From Brevundimonas subvibrioides ATCC 15264 (GTDB lineage Bacteria; Pseudomonadota; Alphaproteobacteria; Caulobacterales; Caulobacteraceae), in NCBI RefSeq assembly GCF_000144605.1, contig NC_014375.1:3106501-3170500 (forward strand): 64,000 nucleotides of DNA, read 5' to 3'. Shown here one piece after another: positions 25,425-44,379 of this stretch. Numbering within the stretch: the first letter of the stretch is position 1; each line of letters opens with the position of its first letter. The position numbers and the translations under genes were made by a program. The notes below the pieces were generated by a model, which was not told where the DNA came from, searched no databases, and saw only the letters and a program-made list of their open reading frames with translations.

Positions 25425-26642
25425 TCACGCGGGGCGAAGACCCAGAAGGTGACCCATGTCCTTGAAGAAGATGCGGGCGTGGGCGGCGGGTTTCGCTTTC
25501 ACCAGTTCCTTGTTCATATAGGCCTGCCAGGTCAGTTCCTGGATGTCGGGATCGTCGCAAAGGCTGACGAACCGCTCCCGCCGCTTGTCCGAGCGGTACC
25601 AGAAATGCTGCATGATCCCGAGCACCATGAAGACCTTTCCGTGGGCCTTCATGAAGCGTTTGCGCGCCTGGGTCAGCGCGCCGGCCTTGCCGGTGGCCAG
25701 GGTCGCCTCGACGGCTTCCGCCGCCAGCCGGCCGCCCTCCATAGCGTAATAGATGCCTTCGCCCGAGGCCGGGGCCACGACGCCGGCGGCGTCCCCGGCC
25801 AGGACGACGTCCCGGCCATTGTCCCAGCGCTTCATCGGCTTCAGCGGAATGGGCGCGCCCTCGGTACGCACGGTCTCGCACTCGGTCAGGCCCGCGACCT
25901 TGCGCAAGGCGGTGACGGCGGTCCGCAGCGAGAATCCCTTCTGCATCGAGCCCACGCCGATGGACGCGGTGTCACCGTGCGGGAAGATCCAGGCGTAGAA
26001 GTCGGGCGAGAGATTGCCCTGGTACCAGACGTCGCAACGGCTGGCCTCGAAGTCGGCGGTGCCGGCGGCGGGGGCCTTGATGATCTCGTGATAGGCGAAG
26101 ACGTAGCGCTGCTTGTCGGCCCCCTTCACCGCCTGGGCGGCGACGTTGGAGCGGGCCCCGTCGGCGCCGATGATGGTCCGGGCACGAACCGCGATGGGCG
26201 GCGCATCCTTGGGTGCGCCCGCCGGGCGATAGAGGATCAGGGCCGAGCCGTCGGCCTCGCGCTCGATGCGGTCGAAGGTGCCGGTGCGGCGCTGGGCCCC
26301 CGCGGTCTCGGCCCGCGCGCGCAGCCATTCGTCAAAAGCCTCGCGGTTGACCATGCCGACGTAGCCGCCCTCGATGGGCATGTGCACGCGGCGGTCCGAC
26401 GGGGCGATCATCCGGGCCTCGTTGGCCTTGGCGCAGATCAGGCTGTCGGGGATGTCGAAGTCCCGGATCAGCCGGGGCGGGATGGCCCCGCCGCAGGGCT
26501 TGATGCGACCCTGGCGGTCCAGCAGCAGCACGGTGCGGCCCTGCGAGGCCAGATGCCGGGCGGCGGTGGAGCCCGACGGGCCGCCCCCGACGACGACGCA
26601 GTCGAAGGTCTCGGCGACGATACCGGGTTCAGGCCTGGACAT
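25425..26642 (-). CDS. bchP: Geranylgeranyl reductase
   Basis: Reduces the geranylgeranyl tail of bacteriochlorophyll to phytyl. The 405-residue flavoprotein has the FAD motif VVVGGGPSGSTAARHL, the CGGAIPPRLI segment, and VVLAGDAAGVVAPASGEG near the second FAD motif. The ATG lies inside the 3' end of the preceding carrier gene (14-base overlap), indicating coupled translation. Confidence 0.95.
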   Translation of the reverse strand: MSRPEPGIVAETFDCVVVGGGPSGSTAARHLASQGRTVLLLDRQGRIKPCGGAIPPRLIRDFDIPDSLICAKANEARMIAPSDRRVHMPIEGGYVGMVNREAFDEWLRARAETAGAQRRTGTFDRIEREADGSALILYRPAGAPKDAPPIAVRARTIIGADGARSNVAAQAVKGADKQRYVFAYHEIIKAPAAGTADFEASRCDVWYQGNLSPDFYAWIFPHGDTASIGVGSMQKGFSLRTAVTALRKVAGLTECETVRTEGAPIPLKPMKRWDNGRDVVLAGDAAGVVAPASGEGIYYAMEGGRLAAEAVEATLATGKAGALTQARKRFMKAHGKVFMVLGIMQHFWYRSDKRRERFVSLCDDPDIQELTWQAYMNKELVKAKPAAHARIFFKDMGHLLGLRPA

Positions 26643-27978
26643 GACGCGCTCCGATGGGTTGGGGTTGAGACGTGGCGGCAGGGGCGCCGATACGAACGGC
26701 GATCACGGCAGAGACGATGAACAGGGTGGCCTCGAGCGCGAAGACCAGGCCGAAGGCCGTGGCATCCTCGCCGAACAGGCGTCGGCCGATATCGACGGCC
26801 ACAGCCCCGAAGAAGCCGCCCGTGCCGAAGCCGACCGCCTGTGCGGCCCCCCAGACACCCATGCGGATCCCCTCGCGCCTGCCGCCGTTGGCCCCCCGGC
26901 CCTGACCGGCCAGCGCCATCATCGAGCCGATGGCGGCGACGGCGAAGACACCGTTGAAGAAGCCGAGAGCGAAAACCGTCGGCGCGATGGGCCAACCGGG
27001 CCCGACCTGTGCCGCGACGACCAGGGCCGCCAGAGACAGGGCGGAACCGCCGCACCCGGCCAGCGTCCAGCCGCGCATCCAGCCCTGGCCGCGCGCGCCG
27101 ACGAACCCGCCGGCCGCTCCGACGAGGATCATGCCCAGCAGGACGCCGCCATGCTGCATGCCCGACATCTGGGTCGACTGGCCGGGGGTCATGCCGAACA
27201 CCAGTCCGGCGAACGGTTCCAGGATCAGGTCCTGGGCGCTGTAGGCGATCATGGAGATCAGGACGAAAAGCGTGAAGCGGCGGGCCTGCGGATCGGCGAG
27301 GGTTTCGCGCAGGGCGACCCTGAAATCGGTCTTCGGCTCCGCGGGTTCGGTGACGACGGCCGCGGTCCGTTCGACCCCGGCGACCGCGGCGAGCGTCAGC
27401 AGGAAGGCCCCCAGCGAGACGGCGCCCGACACCATGGCCAGACGCTGCATGGAGAACGGATCCAGCTGCCCACCCGCGATGCCCGCGGTGGCGGCGATGC
27501 CCATGACCATCATGATCCAGGTGATGGCGGCGGCGGCGGGCCTGCGCGTCGGGGTGACTCGTGTGGCCAGCAGCGCGAGCAGGGAGGTTCCCGAGGCCCC
27601 GACCCCTGCCCCGATCATGGTGAAGGCGAGGATCGCCAGCAGGATCCCCACCACGGGCGAGCCGCTCATCAGGGCCGTGGCGTCCGCGGCCAGGATCCCG
27701 CCGAGGGCCAGCACCCCCATGCCGCCGATGATCCAGGGCGTGCGACGCGCCCCGCCGTCCGAACCGTGCCCCCAGCGCGGACGCGACAGCTGTACCGCAT
27801 AGTGCCACGCGACCAGTGCGGCCGGCAGGGCGGCCGGCAGGGCCAGCTCGACCATCATGACCCGGTTCAGGGTCGAGGTGGTCAGGACGACGATGGACCC
27901 CAGCGCGGTCTGGACCAGACCGAGCCGGACGATGCCGAGCCAGCCCAGGTGTGCCAGCGTATGCGGCTGGTCGCTCAT
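26629..27978 (-). CDS. PucC/LhaA-type carrier of the bchG-bchP operon
   Basis: A 449-residue protein with about twelve transmembrane helices in the BCD (PucC) branch of the major facilitator family. Diagnostic are LNRVMMVELALPAALPAALVAWHY and AYSAQDLILEPFAGLVFGM, both paralleled in the lhaA gene at 40628. Relatives beside bchG and bchP were once called a bacteriochlorophyll synthase chain; a role in delivering pigment or assembling complexes is more likely. ATG overlaps the bchG stop by four bases. Confidence 0.9.
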   Translation of the reverse strand: MSDQPHTLAHLGWLGIVRLGLVQTALGSIVVLTTSTLNRVMMVELALPAALPAALVAWHYAVQLSRPRWGHGSDGGARRTPWIIGGMGVLALGGILAADATALMSGSPVVGILLAILAFTMIGAGVGASGTSLLALLATRVTPTRRPAAAAITWIMMVMGIAATAGIAGGQLDPFSMQRLAMVSGAVSLGAFLLTLAAVAGVERTAAVVTEPAEPKTDFRVALRETLADPQARRFTLFVLISMIAYSAQDLILEPFAGLVFGMTPGQSTQMSGMQHGGVLLGMILVGAAGGFVGARGQGWMRGWTLAGCGGSALSLAALVVAAQVGPGWPIAPTVFALGFFNGVFAVAAIGSMMALAGQGRGANGGRREGIRMGVWGAAQAVGFGTGGFFGAVAVDIGRRLFGEDATAFGLVFALEATLFIVSAVIAVRIGAPAATSQPQPIGARHVQA

Positions 27979-28889
27979 GCGCCCGCTCCGATGAGGCCGC
28001 GCACGGCGAAGGCCGAGGCCAGCATGCCGAACACGTAAAGGGTGGTGCCCGTGGCGTTGTACCAAGGGGTGAATTTCTTCGGATCGCCCAGCAACCGGGC
28101 CATCAGCGCGAACTGGACCGCGACGAGGACGCCGACGGCCAGCCCGTGCCACGGACGGTCCCAGGCCACGAACAGCAGGGTGACGACGATCACCTGGGGT
28201 GCCGCCATGACCGCGCAGGCGATGCGCGCGGCCGAGTCGACGCCCAGCTCGGCCGGCAGGGATTTCAGACCCAGAAGCCGATCGCCCTCGACCGCCTTGA
28301 AGTCGTTCAGAACCATGATGCCATAGGCCCCGAAGCTGTAGAGCGCGGCAAGGATCAGCACCGGAGCGTGCGGCAAGGCCCCCGCCATCACGGCCGCGCC
28401 GGTGAACCAGGTCAGGCCCTCATAGGAAAGCGCGACGGCGAACGGACCGGCCACGCCGTCCCGCTTCAGCCTGAGCGGCGGCGCGCTGTACGCCCAGGCC
28501 AGCGCCAGCCCCAGCAGGGTCGCGCCCAGCACCCACGGACCGGTCAGGGCCGCAACGACGACCGACAGCCCGGTCCAGATGATGGCGATGTACAGGCCCC
28601 AGCGGCCAGGGATGCGGCCGGACGGGATCGGCCGGTTCGGTTCGTTGATCGCGTCGACGTGCCGGTCGAACCAGTCGTTGACGGCCTGGCTGGTCGCACA
28701 GACCAGAGGACCGGTCAGGGCGATGCCTGCGATCAGGAACAGCCAGCGCCCCTGGAACGGCATGCCCGACGAGACCACGCCGCACATGAAGGCCCACATC
28801 GGCGGAAACCAGGTGACGGGCTTGAACAGCTCCAGCACCGCGGCCGGGGACGGCGCAGAAATCGAAGGCGCGTCGAGTGTCCTGTCCAT
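27975..28889 (-). CDS. bchG: Bacteriochlorophyll synthase
   Basis: UbiA-type prenyltransferase that esterifies bacteriochlorophyllide a with geranylgeranyl diphosphate. The 304-residue membrane protein has the diphosphate/Mg motifs NDWFDRHVDAINEPNRP and NDFKAVEGDRLLG. ATG at 28889 is preferred to a GTG five codons upstream. First gene of bchG-carrier-bchP-small membrane protein, with a PpsR box 30 bases before the start. Confidence 0.95.
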   Translation of the reverse strand: MDRTLDAPSISAPSPAAVLELFKPVTWFPPMWAFMCGVVSSGMPFQGRWLFLIAGIALTGPLVCATSQAVNDWFDRHVDAINEPNRPIPSGRIPGRWGLYIAIIWTGLSVVVAALTGPWVLGATLLGLALAWAYSAPPLRLKRDGVAGPFAVALSYEGLTWFTGAAVMAGALPHAPVLILAALYSFGAYGIMVLNDFKAVEGDRLLGLKSLPAELGVDSAARIACAVMAAPQVIVVTLLFVAWDRPWHGLAVGVLVAVQFALMARLLGDPKKFTPWYNATGTTLYVFGMLASAFAVRGLIGAGA

Positions 28890-28918
28890 GGAACACCGTC
28901 GCACTGGACACCCGAAAG

Positions 28919-28936
28919 TGTCAACGCAGATTGACA
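28919..28936 (-). promoter_or_regulatory. PpsR/CrtJ box before bchG
   Basis: TGTCAACGCAGATTGACA is a perfect TGT-N12-ACA site in the 111-base gap between the ppsR stop and the bchG start. On the minus strand a TTGACA hexamer lies at 28919-28924. No good -10 is visible at standard spacing. Confidence 0.8.
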
Positions 28937-29000
28937 GTTTTTGGGGCTATGCCGTTCGCCGCGCGGCGGCTTACGGATTCAGCGCCTGGACCTCCTGGCG

Positions 29001-30425
29001 TCAGTCGTCCAGATCGCCCAGGCCGTAGCGGCGGAGCTTGGAGTACAGGCTCTGGCGACTGAGGCCGAGGACGTCAGCGGCCGAGGCGCGATTGTCCGAG
29101 GTCAGGGTCAGCGCCGCCTCGATGCACAGCTTTTCGATCAGGTCGGTCGATTCCCGCACGATGTCCTTCATCGGCACGCGGCCGATCAGATGGGTCAGCT
29201 GCTCGACCGATTGCGAGACCGCGCCGCCGATAGCCGGGGCGACGGGAACGGGGGGCGTCCGGCGCGCGACGTTGCGGATGCTGAAACCGTAGGTGGGCCG
29301 GGTATCGTCGGGCACCACGACAGCGGTGACCTCGACGTCTTCCTGATCGCCGAACTGGCTGCGGACGACCGTGGCGAAGTTGCGCAGCGCCCCGTGGTCC
29401 CGAAGCTGGGCCAGCATGATCTTCAGATCGATCTGGGGGCGACCAAGGAACCGGTCCAGAGGCAGGTTGGTCGCCTCCTCCCGGCTGGCCAGATGGGTCA
29501 GATCGAGGAAGGCCGGGTTGGCGGTCAGGATGCGCAGGTCGGTGTCGGTGACGACGAAGGCATCGGAGATGCGCGACAGCACCGCGGTCAGGGTGGCGTT
29601 CGGATCGATGCCTTGGGCGATCGCGTCCGGGGTCAGCCGTACCAGCAGCGACGAGGTCCGGTCGTGACGGAACATGGACGCCGACAACAGACAGCTGTCG
29701 CCATTGGCCAGTCTGACCTTGATGGCCTCGCTACCCGAACTGCTTGTGGCACTGTCGAGGATATCGATGGCCGCCGCCGCACTGGAGGCGTCCAGCAGGG
29801 TCGTGAAGCTCTGGCCCACGACACTGCCCTCTTCCCGCCCCGTGATGCGGGCGACGGCAGGGTTGGCCTCGCGGATCTTGCGCGTTGGGGCGTCCAGGAT
29901 CAGGACCGCCTCGGCCGCGCTCTGGAACAGGAGCCGATAGCGCGCCTCGGCCTGGCGCAGCCGCAGATAGTCCCGTTCCACCGACTGCTGAACCTGGATC
30001 AGCCGCTGCTGGAGCACGGCCGAGCCTTGCAGATCACGGCCCAGAACGATCACCCGTCCGTCCGAACCGGCGCTGAAGGCGAAATACCGAATCGGCACCT
30101 CGCCGTCGTCGGCGGGATGATTGATCTCGCGCCAGCGGGCCGGCTTGCCCGCAGCCGTGTCCGCGAGCATCTCGGAGACCTTGTGACGGCTCTCGCCGGT
30201 GACCGTCTCGATCCACGGGCGGTCCATCCAGTCGCCGATGCCGTTCCGGGCCAGGTCATTGGAAGATACCGACAAATCGCGGATGACACCGTCGCGGTCC
30301 AGGACCAGAGCGATGTCGCTGGCGGCGGACACGACGCCCGCAGTCGCCTCAGCCGTCAGTCCGTCCAGCGCTGTCTCGGGACGGCGAAAGGGCAGAGTGA
30401 CCGACGGGGACGAGAGGATGGTCAT
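29001..30425 (-). CDS. ppsR: Photosynthesis repressor PpsR/CrtJ
   Basis: Aerobic repressor of photosystem genes that binds TGT-N12-ACA. The 474-residue protein has PAS-type domains (about residues 30-130, 165-265, 280-385), a Q-rich linker helix near 140-155, and a C-terminal Fis-type helix-turn-helix (ASAADVLGLSRQSLYSKLRRYGL, cited here only in part: key residues Ser456, Arg457 and Tyr461). Two cysteines sit where CrtJ/PpsR carry redox-active ones: Cys245 (NGDSCLLS) and Cys434 (EKLCIEAA). It follows aerR by 31 bases and is likely cotranscribed with it. No PpsR box lies before aerR, so autoregulation is not evident. Confidence 0.95.
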   Translation of the reverse strand: MTILSSPSVTLPFRRPETALDGLTAEATAGVVSAASDIALVLDRDGVIRDLSVSSNDLARNGIGDWMDRPWIETVTGESRHKVSEMLADTAAGKPARWREINHPADDGEVPIRYFAFSAGSDGRVIVLGRDLQGSAVLQQRLIQVQQSVERDYLRLRQAEARYRLLFQSAAEAVLILDAPTRKIREANPAVARITGREEGSVVGQSFTTLLDASSAAAAIDILDSATSSSGSEAIKVRLANGDSCLLSASMFRHDRTSSLLVRLTPDAIAQGIDPNATLTAVLSRISDAFVVTDTDLRILTANPAFLDLTHLASREEATNLPLDRFLGRPQIDLKIMLAQLRDHGALRNFATVVRSQFGDQEDVEVTAVVVPDDTRPTYGFSIRNVARRTPPVPVAPAIGGAVSQSVEQLTHLIGRVPMKDIVRESTDLIEKLCIEAALTLTSDNRASAADVLGLSRQSLYSKLRRYGLGDLDD

Positions 30426-30456
30426 CTAGCGCCATTACGGGTCCGGTGTCGCTTGA

Positions 30457-31341
30457 TCAAGCGGCGGAGTGCTGCGAGGCGAATAACCGCGCGGCCGCCT
30501 GGACGGCCGCGTGGGCATCCGTGGCGGTCTGATCTGCCCCGACCATCGCCACCCGATCCGGGTTTTCAGCGAAGACGCGGCCGCCGACCATGACCCGCAC
30601 GGAGGCGTTTCTGGACACCGCGCGGAGGCGGGCGATCAGGGGCGTCAGCGGTTCGAGCCAACGCTCGTTGGCCATGGAGAAGCCGATCAGGTCGAAGCGT
30701 TCGGTCTGGACGATGTCTTCCAGATCCCGCTCGGTCGCATCCGGCATGCAGATCGTGCGCCACCCAGCCTGGCGGAAATACTCGACGACCATGATCAGGC
30801 CCAGCGAGTGCTGGTCACCGGGCGTCAGGGCGAACAGGGCCGTCCGGCCGTCGCCTCCCCCGCCCTCGACATGGACCCGGTCGGCATATTCATAGACCAG
30901 CTGCTGCAGGCGACAGAGACCTACGGTCACGTCGGCGAAGGTGCAGACGTCCTGCTCCCACCACTCACCCAGCAGTTTCGCGGACGGCGATAGCAGGTCG
31001 AAATAGATGCCTTCGACCGACACGCCGCGGCGCACCAGGAGTTCGACCTGATCGACCAGGGCCGACAGATCCATGGTCATGGTCTGGTGCGCGAAGCTTT
31101 CCAGCTCGGCCTTGTCCACCACGCCCATATTCATCGGGATGACTTCGTGCAAACCGCCGCTCTGATGGGCGGCGAGAAGCCGCGGAATGATCTCACCCTC
31201 GATCAGCTGCGCCAGATCGATGGGCGAAGGAACGCCGGACAGTCCGGACTCGGATCGCCGGAACCGGACGACATTGTCGCCCTCGCCCGAGGGCGGTGGT
31301 GTTCGATCGGGGGCGCCTTCAGCGCGGTGAACGTAGGCCAT
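30457..31341 (-). CDS. aerR: B12-binding antirepressor AerR/PpaA
   Basis: A 294-residue cobalamin-binding regulator that in relatives relieves PpsR/CrtJ repression in the light. An N-terminal helical domain (about 40-155) is followed by a B12-binding Rossmann domain starting ALFALTPGDQHSLGLIMV; His178 is the expected cobalt ligand. It lacks the SCHIC heme domain of longer AppA-type proteins. A strong GGAGGAG site precedes the ATG. ppsR follows on the same strand, so repressor and antirepressor are made together. Confidence 0.93.
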   Translation of the reverse strand: MAYVHRAEGAPDRTPPPSGEGDNVVRFRRSESGLSGVPSPIDLAQLIEGEIIPRLLAAHQSGGLHEVIPMNMGVVDKAELESFAHQTMTMDLSALVDQVELLVRRGVSVEGIYFDLLSPSAKLLGEWWEQDVCTFADVTVGLCRLQQLVYEYADRVHVEGGGGDGRTALFALTPGDQHSLGLIMVVEYFRQAGWRTICMPDATERDLEDIVQTERFDLIGFSMANERWLEPLTPLIARLRAVSRNASVRVMVGGRVFAENPDRVAMVGADQTATDAHAAVQAAARLFASQHSAA

Positions 31342-40627
<9,286 letters not shown>

Positions 40628-40634
<7 letters not shown>

Positions 40635-42100
40635 ACGAGCTGCTTCTGCAACGGGTGGCCGAGAAGGCCGCAAGAGGCGACAGCCGGGCCCAGTGGGCGC
40701 GTCTGATCACCGCCTGCCTGCCCTTTGCAGATGCCGCCACGACCGAACTTCCGCTGCGTCGCCTGCTGCGCCTGTCGCTGTTCCAGGTCTCCGTCGGCAT
40801 GACGACCGTGCTGCTGACCGGCACCCTGAACCGGGTGCTGATCGTGGAGCTGAACGTCCCGGCCGTGCTGGTCGCGGCCATGGTCGCCATTCCCTTCCTG
40901 TTCGCCCCGTTTCGCGCCCTGATCGGCTTCCGGTCCGACACCCACCGCTCGCACCTGGGCTGGCGCCGGGGTCCCTACATCTGGTTCGGCAGCCTGCTGC
41001 AGTTCGGCGGCCTGGCCATCATGCCCTTCTCGCTGCTGATCTCGGGCGGCCACGGCGTGGGGGCCGAATGGATCGGCCACGTCGCCGCCATGGTCGCCTT
41101 CCTGCTGGTCGGCGCGGGCATCCACACGACCCAGACCGCCGGTCTGGCGCTCGCCAACGACCTGGCCCCCGAGCATGCGCGCCCCCGGGTCGTGGCCCTG
41201 CTGTACGTCATGCTGCTGGTCGGCATGCTGATCTCGGGCGTCCTGATGGGCCTCGTCCTGGCCGACTTCCAGGAGGTCAAACTGGTCGGCGTGGTCCAGG
41301 GCGCGGCCGTCCTGGCCATCGTGCTGAACATGACCGCCCTGTGGAAACAGGAATCCCAGAACTTCGCCCTGACCGCCAAGGACAAGCCCCGTCCGCCCTT
41401 CAAGGAAGCCTGGGCCGAGTTCTCGGCCGGCGGCCGCGCCAGCCGCCTGCTGGTCGCCGTCGGTCTGGGGGCCGCGGCCTTCAGCATGCAGGACGTGCTG
41501 CTGGAGCCCTATGGCGGCAAGATCCTCGGGCTTTCGGTCGGCCAGACGACGTCGCTGACCGCCCTGTGGTCGGCAGGCACCCTGGCCGGTCTGGCCTTCG
41601 CCGCCCGCCAGCTGGCCAGGGGGGGCGAGCCGCACCGGCTGGCCGGGCACGGCATGGTCTGGGGCATTCTGGCCTTCGTCTCGGTGATCTGCGGCGGCGT
41701 CCTGTCGCTGGTCCCGCTGTTCTGCGTCGGCGTCTTCATGATCGGCATGGGCGGCGGCATGTTCTCGGTCGGCACCCTGACCAGCGCCATGGCCCTGGCC
41801 CGCGACGGCAAGTCCGGCATCGCCCTGGGCGCCTGGGGCGCGGTGCAGGCCACGGCCGTCGGTCTGGCCATCTTCGTCGGCGGCGGTCTGCGCGACCTCG
41901 TCGCCCATCTGTCGGCCAGCGGGGCCCTGGGCGCGGCCATGAGCTCGCCCGCCACATCCTACGCCGTCGTCTACCACCTCGAGATCGGCCTGTTGTTCGC
42001 CGCCCTGGTCGCGATCGGGCCGCTCGCCCGCTACGCGCCCGCTTCGTCTACGCCTGCTTCTGAAACCTCCAGGTTCGGCCTCGCCGACCTGCCCGCCTGA
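40628..42100 (+). CDS. lhaA: LH1 assembly protein LhaA (PucC family)
   Basis: A 490-residue, about twelve-helix membrane protein required in relatives for LH1 assembly. GTLNRVLIVELNVPAVLVAA, FRSDTHRSHLGWRRGPYIW and FSMQDVLLEPYGGKILGLSV are family hallmarks. It begins with GTG inside bchM. It stands directly before puhA, the conserved location, which separates it from its paralogue at 26629. Confidence 0.95.
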
Positions 42101-42124
42101 CCCGGTTCATAAGGAAACCCTGAC

Positions 42125-42892
42125 ATGGACAGTCCCTATCTTTTCGGTGATTTCGATGCGGCGGAGTTCTGCCTCATCGCCTTCTTCCTGTTCTTCGCCG
42201 GCCTGGTCTTCTACCTGCGCCGCGAGGACCGCCGAGAGGGCTATCCACTGGAAGACGACGTGACCGGCCGGCAGGAGCCGTTGGGCGGGCTGTTCTTCAC
42301 CGCCAAGCCCAAGACCTTCATCCTGCCCCACGGCCACGGCACGCGCACCCTGCCGCGCGCCGACAACCGCGATACCCGCCAACTGGCCGCGCGTCGCAGC
42401 GCCGTGACCGACGGATCGCCGATAGAGCCGACCGGCAACCCGCTGATCGACGGCATCGGGCCGGGTGGCTATGCCGATCGCCCGAAATATCCCGACCTGA
42501 CGGTCGAGGGGACGCCGCGGATCGTGCCGCTGCGCGTCGCCCCGGACTTCCTGGTCTCGAGCCACGACACGGATCCGCGCGGTCTGCCGGTCCTGGGCTG
42601 CGACGGACTGAAGGGCGGCGAGGTCTCGGACATCTGGATCGACCGTTCCGAGCAGCTGATCCGCTATCTCGAGGTCGCGGTCGCCGGTCGCAAGGTCCTG
42701 CTGCCCATGACCATGGCGATCGTCAGCCCGCGGGCCGTGAACGTCCGCGCCATCACGGCGGCGCAGTTCGCCGACGTCCCTGGCACCGCAAGTGCCGAAC
42801 AGGTCACCCTGTACGAAGAGGAACGCGTCATCGCCTACTACGGCGGCGGCCACCTCTATGCGACGCGTGACCGTCAGGAGCCCTGGCTGTGA
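42125..42892 (+). CDS. puhA: Photosynthetic reaction centre subunit H
   Basis: The 255-residue H subunit caps the cytoplasmic side of PufLM and tunes quinone reduction. One N-terminal transmembrane helix (about 12-31) is followed by RREDRREGYPLE and the PRC-barrel domain with KYPDLTVEGTPRIVPLRVAP. The stop overlaps the puhB GTG. Confidence 0.97.
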   Translation: MDSPYLFGDFDAAEFCLIAFFLFFAGLVFYLRREDRREGYPLEDDVTGRQEPLGGLFFTAKPKTFILPHGHGTRTLPRADNRDTRQLAARRSAVTDGSPIEPTGNPLIDGIGPGGYADRPKYPDLTVEGTPRIVPLRVAPDFLVSSHDTDPRGLPVLGCDGLKGGEVSDIWIDRSEQLIRYLEVAVAGRKVLLPMTMAIVSPRAVNVRAITAAQFADVPGTASAEQVTLYEEERVIAYYGGGHLYATRDRQEPWL

Positions 42893-43590
42893 GCGAACTT
42901 GGTCCCAACGAACACGCGGGCGAGCCCGTCCGCGGCCTGCCCGGCCACCTGCCGGCCGGCGAGCACATCCTGTGGCAGGGCGCGCCCGACTGGCGCACCC
43001 TGGCCCGCACGGCCCTGCACACCCACCTGGTCGGAGGCTATTTCGGCATCCTGGCGGCGTGGAACACGGGCAGCGGCCTGGCGTCCGGCGTCCCGGTGGC
43101 CCAGGCCATGGGATCGGGCGTTGTCACCCTGCTGGCGGGGGCCCTGGCCATCGCCCTGCTGACGCTCTACGCTTGGCTGGCGGCCCGCACGACGGTCTAT
43201 ACGATGACCAACCGGCGGTTCGTGCTGCGCCATGGTGTGGCGCTGTCGAAATGCTTCAACATCCCCTATTCGGCCGTAGCGTCCGCCGGGCTGAAGCTGG
43301 ATGCCCGGGGCGTGGGCGACATCCCGCTGGGTCTCGCGGGCGACGCCAAGATCGCCTATCCGCACCTGTGGCCGCACGTGCGTCCCTGGTCGTTCGTCAA
43401 TCCCCAGCCGATGATGCGCGCCCTGCCGGACGCCGCCGCCGTCGCCGAGCGTCTGAGCCTGCATCTGCAGCAGGCCTCCTCGGCCGCCGACCGGCCCTTC
43501 GTCGTCGAACCCGTGCGTCAACCCGCCGCCCGCCCGTCTGCCGTCTCTTCCGGGACCGGCGCCTCGGGTGGCCAGCCCGCCGCCGCCTGA
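42889..43590 (+). CDS. puhB: Reaction-centre assembly protein PuhB
   Basis: A 233-residue membrane protein that helps assemble the reaction centre. LPAGEHILWQGAPDWRTLARTAL is the family start, with three hydrophobic helices, then a PH-like segment (YTMTNRRFVLRHGVALSK). The Pro/Ala-rich tail is unconserved. Starts with GTG overlapping puhA by four bases. Confidence 0.93.
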   Translation: MSELGPNEHAGEPVRGLPGHLPAGEHILWQGAPDWRTLARTALHTHLVGGYFGILAAWNTGSGLASGVPVAQAMGSGVVTLLAGALAIALLTLYAWLAARTTVYTMTNRRFVLRHGVALSKCFNIPYSAVASAGLKLDARGVGDIPLGLAGDAKIAYPHLWPHVRPWSFVNPQPMMRALPDAAAVAERLSLHLQQASSAADRPFVVEPVRQPAARPSAVSSGTGASGGQPAAA

Positions 43591-43615
43591 GCCTGAACAG
43601 GAAAGCCCAGAGCCC

Positions 43616-44095
43616 ATGTCCGCCCTCGACGACAAACCCTTCCCCAAGGCCCCGCTGATCGCGGCGTTCCTGCTGGTCGGAGCCTCCCTGATCGTCGTGG
43701 GCGGCACCCGGCTGGGGTTGATGAGCACGCCCGCCCCGACGCAGGAGGCCCGCGTCGCCGAGGTCACCCGGACCGAGGACCTGCGCTTCTACGACCTGCC
43801 CGACGGGGCCGTGCGCGTCGTCGCCTCGGGCGAGGCCGACCGGATGATCCCGGTCGCGTCCGGAGGGTTCGTGCGCGGCGTGCTGCGCAGCCTGGTCCGC
43901 GACCGCCGCGCACAAGGCATGGGCTCCGAACAGCCCTTCCGCGTGACCCAGTGGTCCGATGGCGCGGTCACCATCCAGGACATGGCCACCGGCCGGGTGC
44001 TGAACCTGAACGCCTTCGGCCCCACCAATCGCCTCGACTTCGTCAACCTGATCGCGCCGGTAGCCGCGACGGAAAGCACCGGAACCGCCGCATGA
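43616..44095 (+). CDS. puhC: Photosynthetic complex assembly protein PuhC
   Basis: A 159-residue protein with one N-terminal membrane helix (PLIAAFLLVGASLIVVGG) and a periplasmic domain; TRTEDLRFYDLPDGAVRV is typical. In Rhodobacter PuhC supports normal assembly of the reaction centre and LH1. ATG at 43616 follows CAGGAAAG, preferred over an earlier in-frame start inside puhB. Overlaps the next gene (ATGA). Confidence 0.9.
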   Translation: MSALDDKPFPKAPLIAAFLLVGASLIVVGGTRLGLMSTPAPTQEARVAEVTRTEDLRFYDLPDGAVRVVASGEADRMIPVASGGFVRGVLRSLVRDRRAQGMGSEQPFRVTQWSDGAVTIQDMATGRVLNLNAFGPTNRLDFVNLIAPVAATESTGTAA

Positions 44096-44379
44096 GCCGC
44101 TCGATCCAGATGCCCTGCACGGTCGAGGTCGAGCACTCCGACGAGAGCCTGCACGCCCACGTCGCGCTGGACGGCGATCCCGTGATCCGCCCCGGCGACG
44201 AGGTCCAGGTGCACGGCGAACCCATCCACGTCGCCTTCGGCGAACGCCGCACCTTCCGCCGCATGGCCACCCTGCGCCGGGCCTCGTTCCTCGAACGCGC
44301 CTGGACCCGTACCTGCGCCGGCTTCTTTGAAATGAACGAGCTGTACGAAGTCAGCTTCACCCCCCGGAGGACCCTGTGA
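44092..44379 (+). CDS. 95-residue hypothetical protein between puhC and acsF
   Basis: A soluble, highly charged small protein beginning [20 protein letters not shown] and containing [18 protein letters not shown]. It overlaps puhC by four bases and acsF by four bases, so it is firmly inside the operon. Small proteins of similar size occupy this slot in other purple-bacterial clusters, as far as I recall, without an assigned function. The beta-rich look with a short loop suggests a small barrel or metal-handling accessory; that is speculation. Confidence 0.85.
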   Translation: MSRSIQMPCTVEVEHSDESLHAHVALDGDPVIRPGDEVQVHGEPIHVAFGERRTFRRMATLRRASFLERAWTRTCAGFFEMNELYEVSFTPRRTL

